NCBI RefSeq assembly: GCF_028476545.1
Contig: NW_026732030.1
Coordinates: 62,001 to 126,000 of the forward strand
Length of the DNA stretch: 64,000 nucleotides
Direction: 5' to 3'
Source: Physella acuta
Taxonomy: Eukaryota > Mollusca > Gastropoda > Physidae
The notes beneath the pieces are model-generated. The model had not been told where the DNA came from and searched no databases. It saw only the letters and a program-made list of their open reading frames with translations. Each line of letters starts with the position of its first letter. Within the stretch, counting starts at the first letter, position 1. Positions 1-12,700 of this stretch are shown here, one piece after another. The position numbers were made by a program, and so were the translations under genes.

Positions 1-208
1 TGACACCTTTTAGGGGGGTGACACCTAGGCAAGAAATAGCAAAATATATAGAGAAAAACTTGAGGGGGGGGGGGGGTGCAAATCGAAAGTTGGGGGGGGG
101 GTGCAAATCGAAAATTTGAAAGTTTGTCCCCGGGAAGGGTCGCTACGCCTCTGGGGGTGACATCATTAAGTGCCGCACCGGGTGACACCCGACCTCGATA
201 CGCCACTG
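1..208 (-). mobile_element. hAT-like MITE, cut by the window edge
   Basis: This is the reverse-orientation relative of the complete element at 18416-18670. Shared blocks include the gtgacacc words, two G-run-plus-tgcaaatcgaaa modules, and the terminus cgatacgccactg ending at 208. The other end lies outside the window, so the target duplication cannot be checked here. It is non-coding. Confidence 0.7.
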
Positions 209-297
209 ATCATTAGTTTTGCTATCGAGGCTTGTAGTTACAGGATCAAGTTAGGTAAAAAGTAGATAAAGATTAGGTTAAAAAATCGATTGTAGGA

Positions 298-1440
298 AAA
301 AAAGTCACAGGAAAAAAAAACACAGGAAAAAAAAACACAGAAAAAAAAGTCACAGGAAAAAAGTCACAGGAAAAAAAGTCACAAATATATATTTGCATGG
401 AATTGGTTAATACTTTTATAAATTATATATTCAGAGAGTGCAAATTAGCTTATGATTAATTAAATGTAATGCAATGAGTAATGTGTGTAGGTTGTATATG
501 CATGGTCATTTTTATAATTCATCTAAAAATATTTAGTATGAAGTATGTAGATTGTAATTATGTTAAAAATAATATTAATAGCATTTAATAGAATGTTCCA
601 ACGTCCTCGGTTTTCATTGTGTTTTTTTTTTAAATACTAACATTAATTACCGTGAAATGGAAGTTAAACCGACTTGCTGGCCTCAACTCATCGCAACAAT
701 AGTTCAACCACCTTTACTGCCCATATTCATCACGCTCATTACATAACAAAGCATAGGATCAAAACAGAAAGCCGACAAGGTTCAAAGGCTGTCATAGACA
801 CAGAGGCGTAGCGAGGGGGGGGGGGGCGGGACATATGTCCCCGGGCGCCGACCTTAGGGGGGGGGCGCCAAATTGAAAGTTTGAGGGGGGGGTGCAAATG
901 AAAAGTTCGAGGGGGGGGGTGCAAATCGAAAATTTGCTCCCGAGGGGGGTGCCAAATTGAAAGTATGTCGCTACGCCTCTGCATAGACACAAAGCGTCAA
1001 ACAACACACAATATGTTCGGACAAGGCCGACTGAGGAGAGGCCGACCAGAGATTAGCCTACGGCAAAACATATGCAAAACACAATGATGTGCCTACATTT
1101 CTTTTATAATTAACTTTTCTACCGCGTATTCAACTAAATAGGTATCAAAAGTTGAGATTGTTGTGTAAATTGTCTTAAAGTGTTTTTTTTTTACTTACAG
1201 TTGTTATAAACCATAAAGCTTTTAACGTCTATAGTTAATATATGCTATCAAAAAATACAACCCATAACAATAAACATACACAATTTAACACTTTTCAACA
1301 AATAAATCAAAATATTTCTGAAAAGATTTTGTGACTTTTTTTTTGTGACTTTCTTTCTGTGACTTTATTTCTGTGACTTTTTTCCTAGCAAAAAGCTGTG
1401 ACTTTTTTTCTGTGTTTTTTTTTCCTGTGACTTTTTTTCC
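298..1440 (+). repeat. Left copy of a large inverted repeat pair
   Basis: The segment is bounded by runs of gtcacaggaaaaaa at 298-385 and the inverse form (ttttcctgtgac-like) at 1325-1440. Its middle, for example the stretch with cattacataacaaagcata at 738-756 and the block near 1020-1050, is found inverted at 1887-2695. A hAT-like MITE (801-981) interrupts this copy only. It may be a non-autonomous element with GTCACAGGAAAA-rich ends. No protein is evident. Confidence 0.6.
801..981. mobile_element. hAT-like MITE with 8-bp target duplication
   Basis: The 181-bp element has inverted ends cagaggcgtagcga (801-814) and tcgctacgcctctg (968-981). It is flanked by the exact 8-bp direct repeat catagaca (793-800 and 982-989). 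An 8-bp duplication with CAG...CTG ends is characteristic of the hAT superfamily. The interior is G-run plus tgcaaat modules related to 1-208 and 18416-18670. The inverted repeat partner near 2260-2285 keeps the unoccupied site. It is non-coding and needs a transposase from elsewhere. Confidence 0.88.
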
Positions 1441-1886
1441 GTTTACCATAAAATCAACATTGTCTCCATTCTTACCGCCCACTGTATTACATCCCCTTCA
1501 TGGAGTTTTCTGTCCTAGATGGGTTGCTGTCCCCAGCTATCAAACTATAGATTACTCTGTTTAGCAACCATGAGCTTTACCGACCCGACCACGCTAACCC
1601 CAAATAGTAGGATTAATGGCGGGTTTAATGTCTAGATTAATGAATCCTACCATTAAACGAAGCCGACAAGAATTTACAATGGTATTGCCATTATAATACA
1701 GCATAACATCAATACATATTGAAGATGTGTAACTAAGCCTATATAATGCAGTTTATAACATGTACCAAAGTAGTTTTAAAATGTAAATCGAGGTTATAAA
1801 ATTAATTTTTAACTTAAATATTTAGACGCTTGTTTCAATCCACTAAAGTAGCCTTCTGTAGGGTTAACTCTGTCACTTACACGGTG

Positions 1887-2695
1887 AACCGAAAAAAAAG
1901 TCAGAGGAAAAAAAACAACAACAAAAAAGTCACAAAAGTAATTTAAGAAATATGTTTATGTAATTGTTGAGAATTGTAAAATTTTGGATGTTTTTTAATG
2001 TGTGTGTGTGTATTTTTATGGTAGATATTTTATAAACTTTAAAAGAATTTTGGTTTATAACAATAATTAAGTAAAAGTACTATAAGAAAATTTACAGAGC
2101 ATCCCGAACTTTTGTTATGTATTTAAATTAAATACGCGGTCGAAAAATTAATTCTAAAATAAATTTAAGCATATCATTGTTATTTGCCGTATGCTACGCC
2201 TTTCTTTTAGTCAGCTTCTCCTCAGTGGGCTTGTCCGTCCATAATTTGTTTTGTTAACGTTTTGCGTCAATGACAGCCATTGTACCGTGTCGGCTTTCTG
2301 TTTTAGTCTTATGCTTTGTTATGTAATGAGCTTGATAAATGTGTGCAGTACAGGTGGTTGAACTATTAATGGGATGAGTTGAAGACAGCAAGACACATTA
2401 ACTATCTCTTTATTCTATTTCACGCTAAATTAGTATTTTTAAAAAATCCGCTGAAAACCTATCTATCATATTCTATTAAATATTGTATGTATAATGCAAT
2501 TACAACCAACACACTTCATACTAAATAATCTTACATATCTTACAAATATTACTATACGCACATTACATTACATTTAATTTATCGTACGTTGCTTTGCACT
2601 TTCTGAGTGTGCAATACATAAACGTATTAACAAATTCAATACAAATACATATTTGTGACGAATTTTTTCCTGTGACTTTTTTTTCCTGCAATCAC
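1887..2695 (-). repeat. Right copy of the large inverted repeat pair
   Basis: This is the inverted, diverged counterpart of 298-1440. Matches include ctttgttatgtaatgagc near 2315, ggtggttgaactatt near 2353, tcagcttctcctcag near 2212, and the ending cctgtgacttttttttcct near 2669. It lacks the MITE present in the left copy. The copies are clearly not recent, with many substitutions and indels. Confidence 0.55.
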
Positions 2696-2699
2696 TTTC

Positions 2700-3480
2700 A
2701 CACCTACGAATTAAGGCTTCGGTATGGTTATTTAATTACTTTCTCGCTCTTATTTCAAGTGTGTGTGTTAAAATTTAAAATAGTATAACAAGTTCGCTGC
2801 CCAATTCTTTTATATAGACGTATACTTAGACATACTTAATCATCATCAACAATTTTTAGCGCAATTTCCATTCTGGAGAATTGCGTTTATTAACCCGTCA
2901 TTTCTGGATGGATGAATGGATGGATGAATGTGTGCCCGCAGCTTTAAGTCGTATCTCCTCCTCAACGAAGCAATATCGAGGACTAGTTCCAAAAGCAATT
3001 ATGTTAAGCAAGTTACGAGAATGAACAAAGGCCATAAAAATTCCGGGTTTCTTTCATGGATTTCAGTAACTCTATTGTAAATAAAACATGTATTTTAACC
3101 AATGGTTTTACTAACCCTGCTCTTGATTTACGCTATGACAGAGCTATTTTTAGATAACATAAGGAAATTGCGCTAAAATTGTCACTAGACTTTTTAATTA
3201 CCTTGTTTAAAATAACTAAACAATATTAGGCTTATTATTTTAGGATAAAACCCCAACATTCCCCGACCATTAATTACTAATTCGTTTCTTATATCAGTCT
3301 GTCTTAATCATTTAATGAAAGAATTTCCTTAGACCTAATGATACAACACTATTGTAAAAAAACAATCAATTTTAAAAAAACTATACAAGTTGGATATATA
3401 CAAATGTACAAATAGGCCTACACTACAAACATAAATAATATAAAAAGCCAATTAAGTGTGTTCACAAATGCTGGTGGTTT
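2700..3480. other. Unassigned AT-rich DNA
   Basis: No gene or convincing element is seen. A short GGATGGATGAAT-type microsatellite lies near 2908-2930, and the rest is AT-rich unique-looking sequence. It lies directly upstream of the candidate promoter. Confidence 0.5.
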
Positions 3481-3938
3481 CTTCCGTCGCGACCAGACGC
3501 GTCACTTTACCGCCGCCAGACGTCTTCAGTCCATGCTCTGACGTCACAATTTTCTACTCCTGACGTCCCCCATTGTCAGCAAGATATGACGCTGGACGAC
3601 CGCCGCCAAGACGTGGGCGGCACCATCTTTTGAACACCTTGCAACAATAGCAGGTCTGCCAGTGGTGCCTATCTCTACTTTGGTTACGTCATGTTTCCAT
3701 CTTGTTTGTAATCAAAGATAATTTCACGTCAATGTTTGTCGTCCACTATTTTCGCAGGTCAGGTGTCACGTCAATGGAAAAAAATATCAAGGAATTTTAG
3801 ACTTGCAAGTATTCTACAACAATGGTATCACGTGACTACACACTATTTTTGTACTTTAAAATGGTGCCAAGTGAAAGACTTGTACCTGGGCATTGGCGAC
3901 TGTGGACGTATAAAACAGCAGAGTTAGCTGAACGTGCT
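3481..3938 (+). promoter_or_regulatory. Candidate TATA promoter with CRE sites and an E-box
   Basis: This island is richer in GC and CpG than its flanks. It contains a full palindromic cAMP response element TGACGTCA at 3539-3546 and further CGTCA half-sites near 3497, 3686, 3726 and 3769. A palindromic E-box CACGTG lies at 3829-3834 and a TATA box TATAAAA at 3909-3915. An initiator-like TGCTGACTC sits about 26-30 bp downstream of the TATA. A consensus splice donor follows at 3968/3969. The arrangement fits an inducible, CREB-responsive plus-strand promoter. That it drives the orphan gene at 18901 is inferred from strand and splice signals only. Confidence 0.55.
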
Positions 3939-3968
3939 GACTCTAGAAGATTAGCAAGTCCAGCATCC
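3939..3968 (+). other. Candidate non-coding leader exon
   Basis: The start is set roughly by TATA spacing. The end is a strong donor, gcatcc then gtaagt at 3969-3974. There is no ATG between the predicted start and the donor. Joined to the acceptor at 18856/18857, the leader would be about 75 nt. The first AUG of the mRNA would then be the one at 18901, with an in-frame TAG just upstream in this exon (near 3943-3945). That agreement is the main support for the join; no transcript evidence is available. Confidence 0.42.
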
Positions 3969-4159
3969 GTAAGTACATCAAGTTTACATTGTCCTTTTTT
4001 TCTAACATTTGTTTTCTCATACTGAGTTAATGATATAATGACTTAGTGAGTCAATAGCATCTATCTGATTGTTAGAATACACATCCATACATGTTCACAT
4101 ATACGAAGCTCCTTACACAATGAGAAAGTTTCAGAGAGTATAAAGCATAACACAAACCA

Positions 4160-5415
4160 TGTTAAAGTATAGCACACAAAATAAAGTATTAAACAACATT
4201 ATCTTAATGTATAGCACAACATAATCTTAATGTATACCACAAAATAATATTAAAGTATAGTACACATAATAATGTTAAAGTATAGCACACAACATAATGT
4301 TAAAGTATAGCACACAACATAATGTTAAAGTATAGCACACAATATAATGTTAAAGTATAGCACACAACATAATGTTAAGTATAGCACACATCAGAATGTT
4401 AAAGTATAGCACACATCAGAATGTTAAAGTATAGCACACAACATAATGTTAAAGTAAAGCACACAACATAATGTTAAAGTATAGCACACACCATAATCTT
4501 AAAGTATAGCACACACCATAATGTTAAAGTATAGCACACAATATAATGTTAAAGTATAGCACACAACATAATGTTAAAGTATCGCACACAACATAATGTT
4601 AAAGTATCGCACACAACATAATGTTAAAGTATAGCACACAACATAATGTTTAAGTATAGCACACAACATAATGTTAAGTATAGCACACATCAGAATGTTA
4701 AAGTATAGCACACATCAGAATGTTAAAGTATAGCACACAACATAATGTTAAAGTAAAGCACACAACATAATGTTAAAGTATAGCACACAACATAATGTTA
4801 AAGTATAGCACACACCATAATGTTAAAGTATAGCACACAATATAATGTTAAAGTATAGCACACAACATAATGTTAAAGTATCGCACACAACATAATGTTA
4901 AAGTATAGCACACAACATAATGTTTAAGTATAGCACACAATATAATGTTTAAGTATAGCACACAACATAATGTTAAAGTATAGCACACAGTATATTGTTA
5001 AAGTATAGCACACAGTATATTGTTTAAGTATAGCACACAGTATATTGTTAAAGTATAGCACACAGTATATTGTTAAAGTATAGCACACAGTATATTGTTA
5101 AAGTATAGCACACAGTATATTGTTAAAGTATAGCACACAGTATATTGTTAAAGTATAGCACACAGTATATTGTTAAAGTATAGCACACAGTATATTGTTA
5201 AAGTATAGCACACAGTATATTGTTAAAGTATAGCACACAGTATATTGTTAAAGTATAGCACACAGTATATTGTTAAAGTATAGCACACAGTATATTGTTA
5301 AAGTATAGCACACAGTATATTGTTAAAGTATTGCACACAACATAACTTTTAATGATACCACACAAAATAATATTAAAAAGTATAGCTAATATTTATGTTA
5401 AGTATCGCACAATAT
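4160..5415 (+). repeat. 25-bp minisatellite, about 50 copies
   Basis: The unit is close to ttaaagtatagcacacaaca plus taatg. There are two sub-families: copies with cacaacataatg (4200-4980), and a very uniform later block with cacagtatattg (about 4985-5330). A segment of about 300 bp containing two cacatcag variants near 4375-4455 recurs near 4674-4757, a higher-order duplication. Edges are degenerate. The array lies inside the inferred intron of the orphan gene. Confidence 0.95.
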
Positions 5416-5489
5416 CTTGTCTTAGTATAACCTGGCATGCAATTTAAATTGTGTAACTTCTATTATCTTATACAAAGTGTACATTTTTA

Positions 5490-5950
5490 CTTTCTCGTAT
5501 ATACGTAGTATAGAGAAAGTATTGTAATCGTGCAAAAAAAAAAAATCGAGATTTTTACAAATCTCGACGTTTTACACCTCACTGATACGGAAAAACATAA
5601 TTTTGCAATCTTGTCCGTATGTCTGTGTGTGTGTGTGTCTGTGTGTCTGTCCGTGTGTAAACACGATAACTTGAGTACCGTTACAACTAGGTTGATAAAA
5701 TTTCATATATAAGTATTTTATCAAAATCGTAGATCCGTATCAACTTTTGAGCGATTTCCGATAACCGGAAGTGGTACTTTTCCTACTTTGAATTTTTCAA
5801 AAGCCTATAACTTGAGTACTATTTCAGATAGATAAATGAAATTTCACATGTAAGTAAAAGATCTAATTCTCTACCTTCTGTTAAATTTTGAGTAATTTCC
5901 GTTGACTGGAAGTAGTAATTTACGCTACTTCCGATTTCTCAAAAAACTAA
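5490..5950 (+). repeat. Probable dispersed repeat with an internal duplication
   Basis: Two diverged copies of a ~135-bp module lie in tandem (about 5667-5800 and 5808-5945). Each carries ataacttgagtac, a gataaa...aaatttca stretch, an atttccg block, and a GGAAGT...CTACTT segment. A short TG/TCTG microsatellite lies at about 5622-5657. No coding capacity is seen. The element class is not recognised. Confidence 0.4.
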
Positions 5951-6288
5951 TGTAAATTTTTAAAGTACTAATAATATTGCGCACTATTATACGCGTTTTT
6001 ATTCGGCGTTTGCTTGGTGCGCAATGTTTTTTTTATGAGATTCTATTCTATTTTTAAAAGTTTAAGTATTTAAAATGGATTAAAAATCATAACTATATCC
6101 CCAGTTACCATCCCCTGTTGTTTTATATAAGAATATTCGAGAAAGTTTAGGGGAGATCACTACCGGTTTATTTTAGTTGGTTTTCTTCTGTAAAAAAAAC
6201 ATTAGATTTTTATTTTGCAATAAGAGAGTATAAGTTAATAATACACCATACGTTTGTTAAAGCCATACGACATTAGGTTAGACAATAC

Positions 6289-6464
6289 CAGAATTTCTTT
6301 CAGGCATCTCTTCGGAGTACTCTGCCCCTCCTCTCCCCCCCCCCCCCCCCCGAACGAAATGGAATTTATATAGAAAACGTATACTTTTACCAGTGTCTGC
6401 CCCCCCCCCCCCCGAAAATATCAAGTTGCCCCCCCCCCTGAGAATAAGTCTGGAAGAAACACTG
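6289..6464. mobile_element. hAT-like MITE of the cagtgtttcttccag family
   Basis: The 176-bp element has inverted ends cagaatttctttcaggc (start) and gtctggaagaaacactg (end). It is flanked by near-identical 8-bp repeats gacaatac (6281-6288) and gataatac (6465-6472). The interior has three C-runs separated by AT-rich blocks. Relatives lie at 57686-57855 and, as fragments, at 18730-18815 and 21400-21448. No protein is encoded. Confidence 0.78.
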
Positions 6465-6791
6465 GATAATACGACTCTAGTCAACACTTTTTGGTTAGTC
6501 GATTCTTGATTTGGTTAAACAGTAGGTTAGTAAATATGACCCGCTGTTTATCTAGCATATGGCATTTCTATATGTTATACGGTCATTCTATATGCACATC
6601 TAAGCTAGGCCTATATCTATAGCTAAGATAATTCTAAATGCTCAAGGGCAATTTGTTCGCCATTAAGTTGCCATAAATGCAACATTTTTTTCTGTCTTAT
6701 TAAAAATTATGACTGGGTAACAAATGTGGGTTATTATTCTAGACTAAATCTTGACTCATTGGATTACATCAACAGTTTAAAAACTTTCCAA

Positions 6792-9700
6792 CACCTCATC
6801 TGTCTGCATCTTATGTCATTTGTCCACACTCTACACTCTTCCCCACACCACTATAACACCCCAGCTGTCTGCATCTTATGTCATTTGTTCCACACTCTAC
6901 TCTCTTCACCACACAACTATAAGACCCCAGCTGTCTGTTCCACACTCTACTCTCTTCACCACACCACTATAACACCTCAGCTGTCTGCATCTTATGTCAT
7001 TTGTTCCACACTCTACACTCTTCACCACACCACTATAACACCTCATATGTCTGCATCTTATGTCATTTGTTCCACACTCTACTCTCTTCACCACACCACT
7101 ATAACACCTCAGCTGTCTGCATCTTATGTCATTTGTTCCACACTCTACTCTCTTCACCACACAACTATAAGACCCCAGCTGTCTGTTCAACACTCTAATC
7201 TCTTCACCACACCACTATAACACCTCACCTGTCTGCATCTTATGTCATTTGTTCCACACTCTACTCTCTTCACCACACAACTATAAGACCCCAGCTGTCT
7301 GTTCCACACTCTACACTCTTCCCCACACCACTATAACACCTCAGCTGTCTGCATCTTATGTCATTTGTTCCACACTCTACTCTCTTCACCACACCACTAT
7401 AACACCCCAGCTGTCTGCATCTTGTGGCATTTGTTCCACACTCTACACTCTTCCCCACACCACTATAAGGCCCCAGCTGTCTGCATCTTATGTCATTTGT
7501 TCCACGCTCTACTCTCTTCACCACACCACTAACACCCCAGCTGTCTGCATCTTATGTCATTTGTTCCACACTCTACTCTCTTCACCACACCACATAAGAC
7601 TCCAGCTGTCTGCATCTTATGTCATTTGTTCCACACTCTACTCTCTTCACCACATTACTATAACACCTCAGCTATTTGCATCTTATGTAATTTGTTCCAC
7701 ACTCTACTCTCTTCACCACACCACAATAACACCCCAGCTGTCTGCATCTTGTGGCATTTGTTCCACACTCTACTCTCTTCACCACACCAATATAAGACCC
7801 CAGCTGTCTGTTCCACACTCTACTCTCTTCACCACACCACTATAAGACTCCAGCTGTCTGCATCTTGTGTCATTTGTTCCACACTCTACACTCTTCACCA
7901 CACCACTATAACACCCCAGCTGTCTGCATCTTGTGTCATTTGTTCCACACTCTACACTCTTCACAACACCACTATAACACCCCAGCTGTCTGCATCTTAT
8001 GTCATTTGTTCCACACTCTACTCTCTTCTCCACACCACCATAAGACTCCAGCTGTCTGCATCTTGTGTCATTTGTTCAACACTCTACTCTCTTCACCACA
8101 CCACCATAACACCCCAGCTGTCTGCATCTTGTGGCATTTGTTCCACACTCTACACTCTTCCCCACACCACTATAAGACCCCAGCTGTCTGCATCTTATGT
8201 CATTTGTTCCACGCTCTACTCTCTTCACCACACCACTAACACCCCAGCTGTCTGCATCTTATGTCATTTGATCCACACTCTACTCTCTTCACCACACCAC
8301 CATAACACCCCAGCTGTCTGCATCTTGTGGCATTTGTTCCACACTCTACACTCTTCCCCACACCACTATAAGACCCCAGCTGTCTGCATCTTATGTCATT
8401 TGTTCCACGCTCTACTCTCTTCACCACACCACTAACACCCCAGCTGTCTGCATCTTATGTCATTTGTTCCACACTCTACTCTCTTCACCACACCACATAA
8501 GACTCCAGCTGTCTGCATCTTATGTCATTTGTTCCACACTCTACTCTCTTCACCACATTACTATAACACCTCAGCTATTTGCATCTTATGTAATTTGTTC
8601 CACACTCTACTCTCTTCACCACACCACAATAACACCCCAGCTGTCTGCATCTTGTGGCATTTGTTCCACACTCTACTCTCTTCACCACACCAATATAAGA
8701 CCCCAGCTGTCTGTTCCACACTCTACTCTCTTCACCACACCACTATAACACCCCAGCTGTCTGCATCTTATGTCATTTGTTCCACACTCTACACTCTTCA
8801 CAACACCACTATAACACCCCAGCTGTCTGCATCTTATGTCATTTGTTCCACACTCTACTCTCTTCACCACACCACTATAACACCCCAGCTGTCTGCATCT
8901 TGTGTCATTTGTTCCACACTCTACACTCTTCCCCACACCACTATAACACCCCAGCTGTCTGCATCTTGTGGCATTTGTTCCACACTCTACTCTCTTCACC
9001 ACACCACTATAACACCCCAGCTGTCTGCATCTTATGTCATTTGTTCCACACTCTACTCTCTTCACCACACCACCATAAGACTCCAGCTGTCTGCATCTTG
9101 TGTCATTTGTTCAACACTCTACTCTCTTCACCACACCACCATAACACCCCAGCTGTCTGCATCTTGTGGCATTTGTTCCACACTCTACACTCTTCCCCAC
9201 ACCACTATAAGACCCCAGCTGTCTGCATCTTATGTCATTTGTTCCACGCTCTACTCTCTTCACCACACCACTAACACCCCAGCTGTCTGCATCTTATGTC
9301 ATTTGATCCACACTCTACTCTCTTCACCACACCACCATAACACCCCAGCTGTCTGCATCTTGTGGCATTTGTTCCACACTCTACACTCTTCCCCACACCA
9401 CTATAAGACCCCAGCTGTCTGCATCTTATGTCATTTGTTCCACGCTCTACTCTCTTCACCACACCACTAACACCCCAGCTGTCTGCATCTTATGTCATTT
9501 GTTCCACACTCTACTCTCTTCACCACACCACATAAGACTCCAGCTGTCTGCATCTTATGTCATTTGTTCCACACTCTACTCTCTTCACCACATTACTATA
9601 ACACCTCAGCTATTTGCATCTTATGTAATTTGTTCCACACTCTACTCTCTTCACCACACCACAATAACACCCCAGCTGTCTGCATCTTGTGGCATTTGTT

Positions 9701-12700
9701 CCACACTCTACTCTCTTCACCACACCAATATAAGACCCCAGCTGTCTGTTCCACACTCTACTCTCTTCACCACACCACTATAACACCCCAGCTGTCTGCA
9801 TCTTATGTCATTTGTTCCACACTCTACACTCTTCACAACACCACTATAACACCCCAGCTGTCTGCATCTTATGTCATTTGTTCCACACTCTACTCTCTTC
9901 ACCACACCACTATAACACCCCAGCTGTCTGCATCTTATGTCATTTGTTCCACACTCTACTCTCTTCACCACACCACTATAAGACCCCAGCTGTCTGCATC
10001 TTATGTCATTTGTTCCACACTCTACACTCTTCCCCACACCACTATAACACCCCAGTTGTCTGCATCTTATGTCATTTGTTCCACACTCTACTCTCTTCAC
10101 CACACCACTATAACACCCCAGCTGTCTGCATCTTATGTCATTTGTTCCACACTCTACTCTCTTCACCACACCACCATAAGACTCCAGCTGTCTGCATCTT
10201 GTGTCATTTGTTCAACACTCTACTCTCTTCACCACACCACCATAACACCCCAGCTGTCTGCATCTTGTGGCATTTGTTCCACACTCTACACTCTTCCCCA
10301 CACCACTATAAGACCCCAGCTGTCTGCATCTTATGTCATTTGTTCCACGCTCTACTCTCTTCACCACACCACTAACACCCCAGCTGTCTGCATCTTATGT
10401 CATTTGTTCCACACTCTACTCTCTTCACCACACCACATAAGACTCCAGCTGTCTGCATCTTATGTCATTTGTTCCACGCTCTACTCTCTTCACCACACCA
10501 CTAACACCCCAGCTGTCTGCATCTTATGTCATTTGTTCCACACTCTACTCTCTTCACCACATTACTATAACACCTCAGCTATTTGCATCTTATGTAATTT
10601 GTTCCACACTCTACTCTCTTCACCACACCACAATAACACCCCAGCTGTCTGCATCTTGTGGCATTTGTTCCACACTCTACTCTCTTCACCACACCAATAT
10701 AAGACCCCAGCTGTCTGTTCCACACTCTACTCTCTTCACCACACCACTATAACACCCCAGCTGTCTGCATCTTATGTCATTTGTTCCACACTCTACACTC
10801 TTCACAACACCACTATAACACCCCAGCTGTCTGCATCTTATGTCATTTGTTCCACACTCTACTCTCTTCACCACACCACTATAACACCCCAGCTGTCTGC
10901 ATCTTATGTCATTTGTTCCACACTCTACACTCTTCACAACACCACTATAACACCCCAGCTGTCTGCATCTTATGTCATTTGTTCCACACTCTACTCTCTT
11001 CACCACACCACATAAGACTCCAGCTGTCTGCATCTTATGTCATTTGTTCCACACTCTACTCTCTTCACCACATTACTATAACACCCCAGTTGTCTGCATC
11101 TTATGTCATTTGTTCCACACTCTACTCTCTTCACCACACCACTATAAGACCCCAGCTGTCTGCATCTTATGTCATTTGTTCCACACTCTACACTCTTCCC
11201 CACACCACTATAACACCCCAGTTGTCTGCATCTTATGTCATTTGTTCCACACTCTACTCTCTTCACCACACCACTATAACACCCCAGCTGTCTGCATCTT
11301 ATGTCATTTGTTCCACACTCTACTCTCTTCACCACACCACCATAAGACTCCAGCTGTCTGCATCTTGTGTCATTTGTTCAACACTCTACTCTCTTCACCA
11401 CACCACCATAACACCCCAGCTGTCTGCATCTTGTGGCATTTGTTCCACACTCTACACTCTTCCCCACACCACTATAAGACCCCAGCTGTCTGCATCTTAT
11501 GTCATTTGTTCCACGCTCTACTCTCTTCACCACACCACTAACACCCCAGCTGTCTGCATCTTATGTCATTTGTTCCACACTCTACTCTCTTCACCACACC
11601 ACATAAGACTCCAGCTGTCTGCATCTTATGTCATTTGTTCCACGCTCTACTCTCTTCACCACACCACTAACACCCCAGCTGTCTGCATCTTATGTCATTT
11701 GTTCCACACTCTACTCTCTTCACCACATTACTATAACACCTCAGCTATTTGCATCTTATGTAATTTGTTCCACACTCTACTCTCTTCACCACACCACAAT
11801 AACACCCCAGCTGTCTGCATCTTGTGGCATTTGTTCCACACTCTACTCTCTTCACCACACCAATATAAGACCACAGCTGTCTGTTCCACACTCTACTCTC
11901 TTCACCACACCACTATAACACCCCAGCTGTCTGCATCTTATGTCATTTGTTCCACACTCTACACTCTTCACAACACCACTATAACACCCCAGCTGTCTGC
12001 ATCTTATGTCATTTGTTCCACACTCTACTCTCTTCACCACACCACTATAACACCCCAGCTGTCTGCATCTTATGTCATTTGTTCCACACTCTACACTCTT
12101 CACAACACCACTATAACACCCCAGCTGTCTGCATCTTATGTCATTTGTTCCACACTCTACTCTCTTCACCACACCACATAAGACTCCAGCTGTCTGCATC
12201 TTATGTCATTTGTTCCACACTCTACTCTCTTCACCACATTACTATAACACCTCAGCTATTTGCATCTTATGTAATTTGTTCCACACTCTACTCTCTTCAC
12301 CACACCACAATAACACCCCAGCTGTCTGCATCTTGTGGCATTTGTTCCACACTCTACTCTCTTCACCACACCAATATAAGACCCCAGCTGTCTGTTCCAC
12401 ACTCTACTCTCTTCACCACACCACTATAAGACTCCAGCTGTCTGCATCTTGTGGCATTTGTTCCACACTCTACTCTCTTCATCACACCACTATAACACCC
12501 CAGCTGTCTGCATCTTATGTCATTTGTTCCACACTCTACTCTCTTCATCACACCACTATAACACCTCAGCTGTCTGCATCTTATGTCATTTGTTCCACAC
12601 TCTACTCTCTTCACCACACAACTATAAGACCCCAGCTGTCTGCATCTTGTGGCATTTGTTCCAAACTCTACTCTCTTCACCACACCACTATAACACCTCA

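Noticed and set aside
4160-5415. Possible CRISPR-like array
   Set aside because: Units are contiguous with no unique spacers. The host is a eukaryote.
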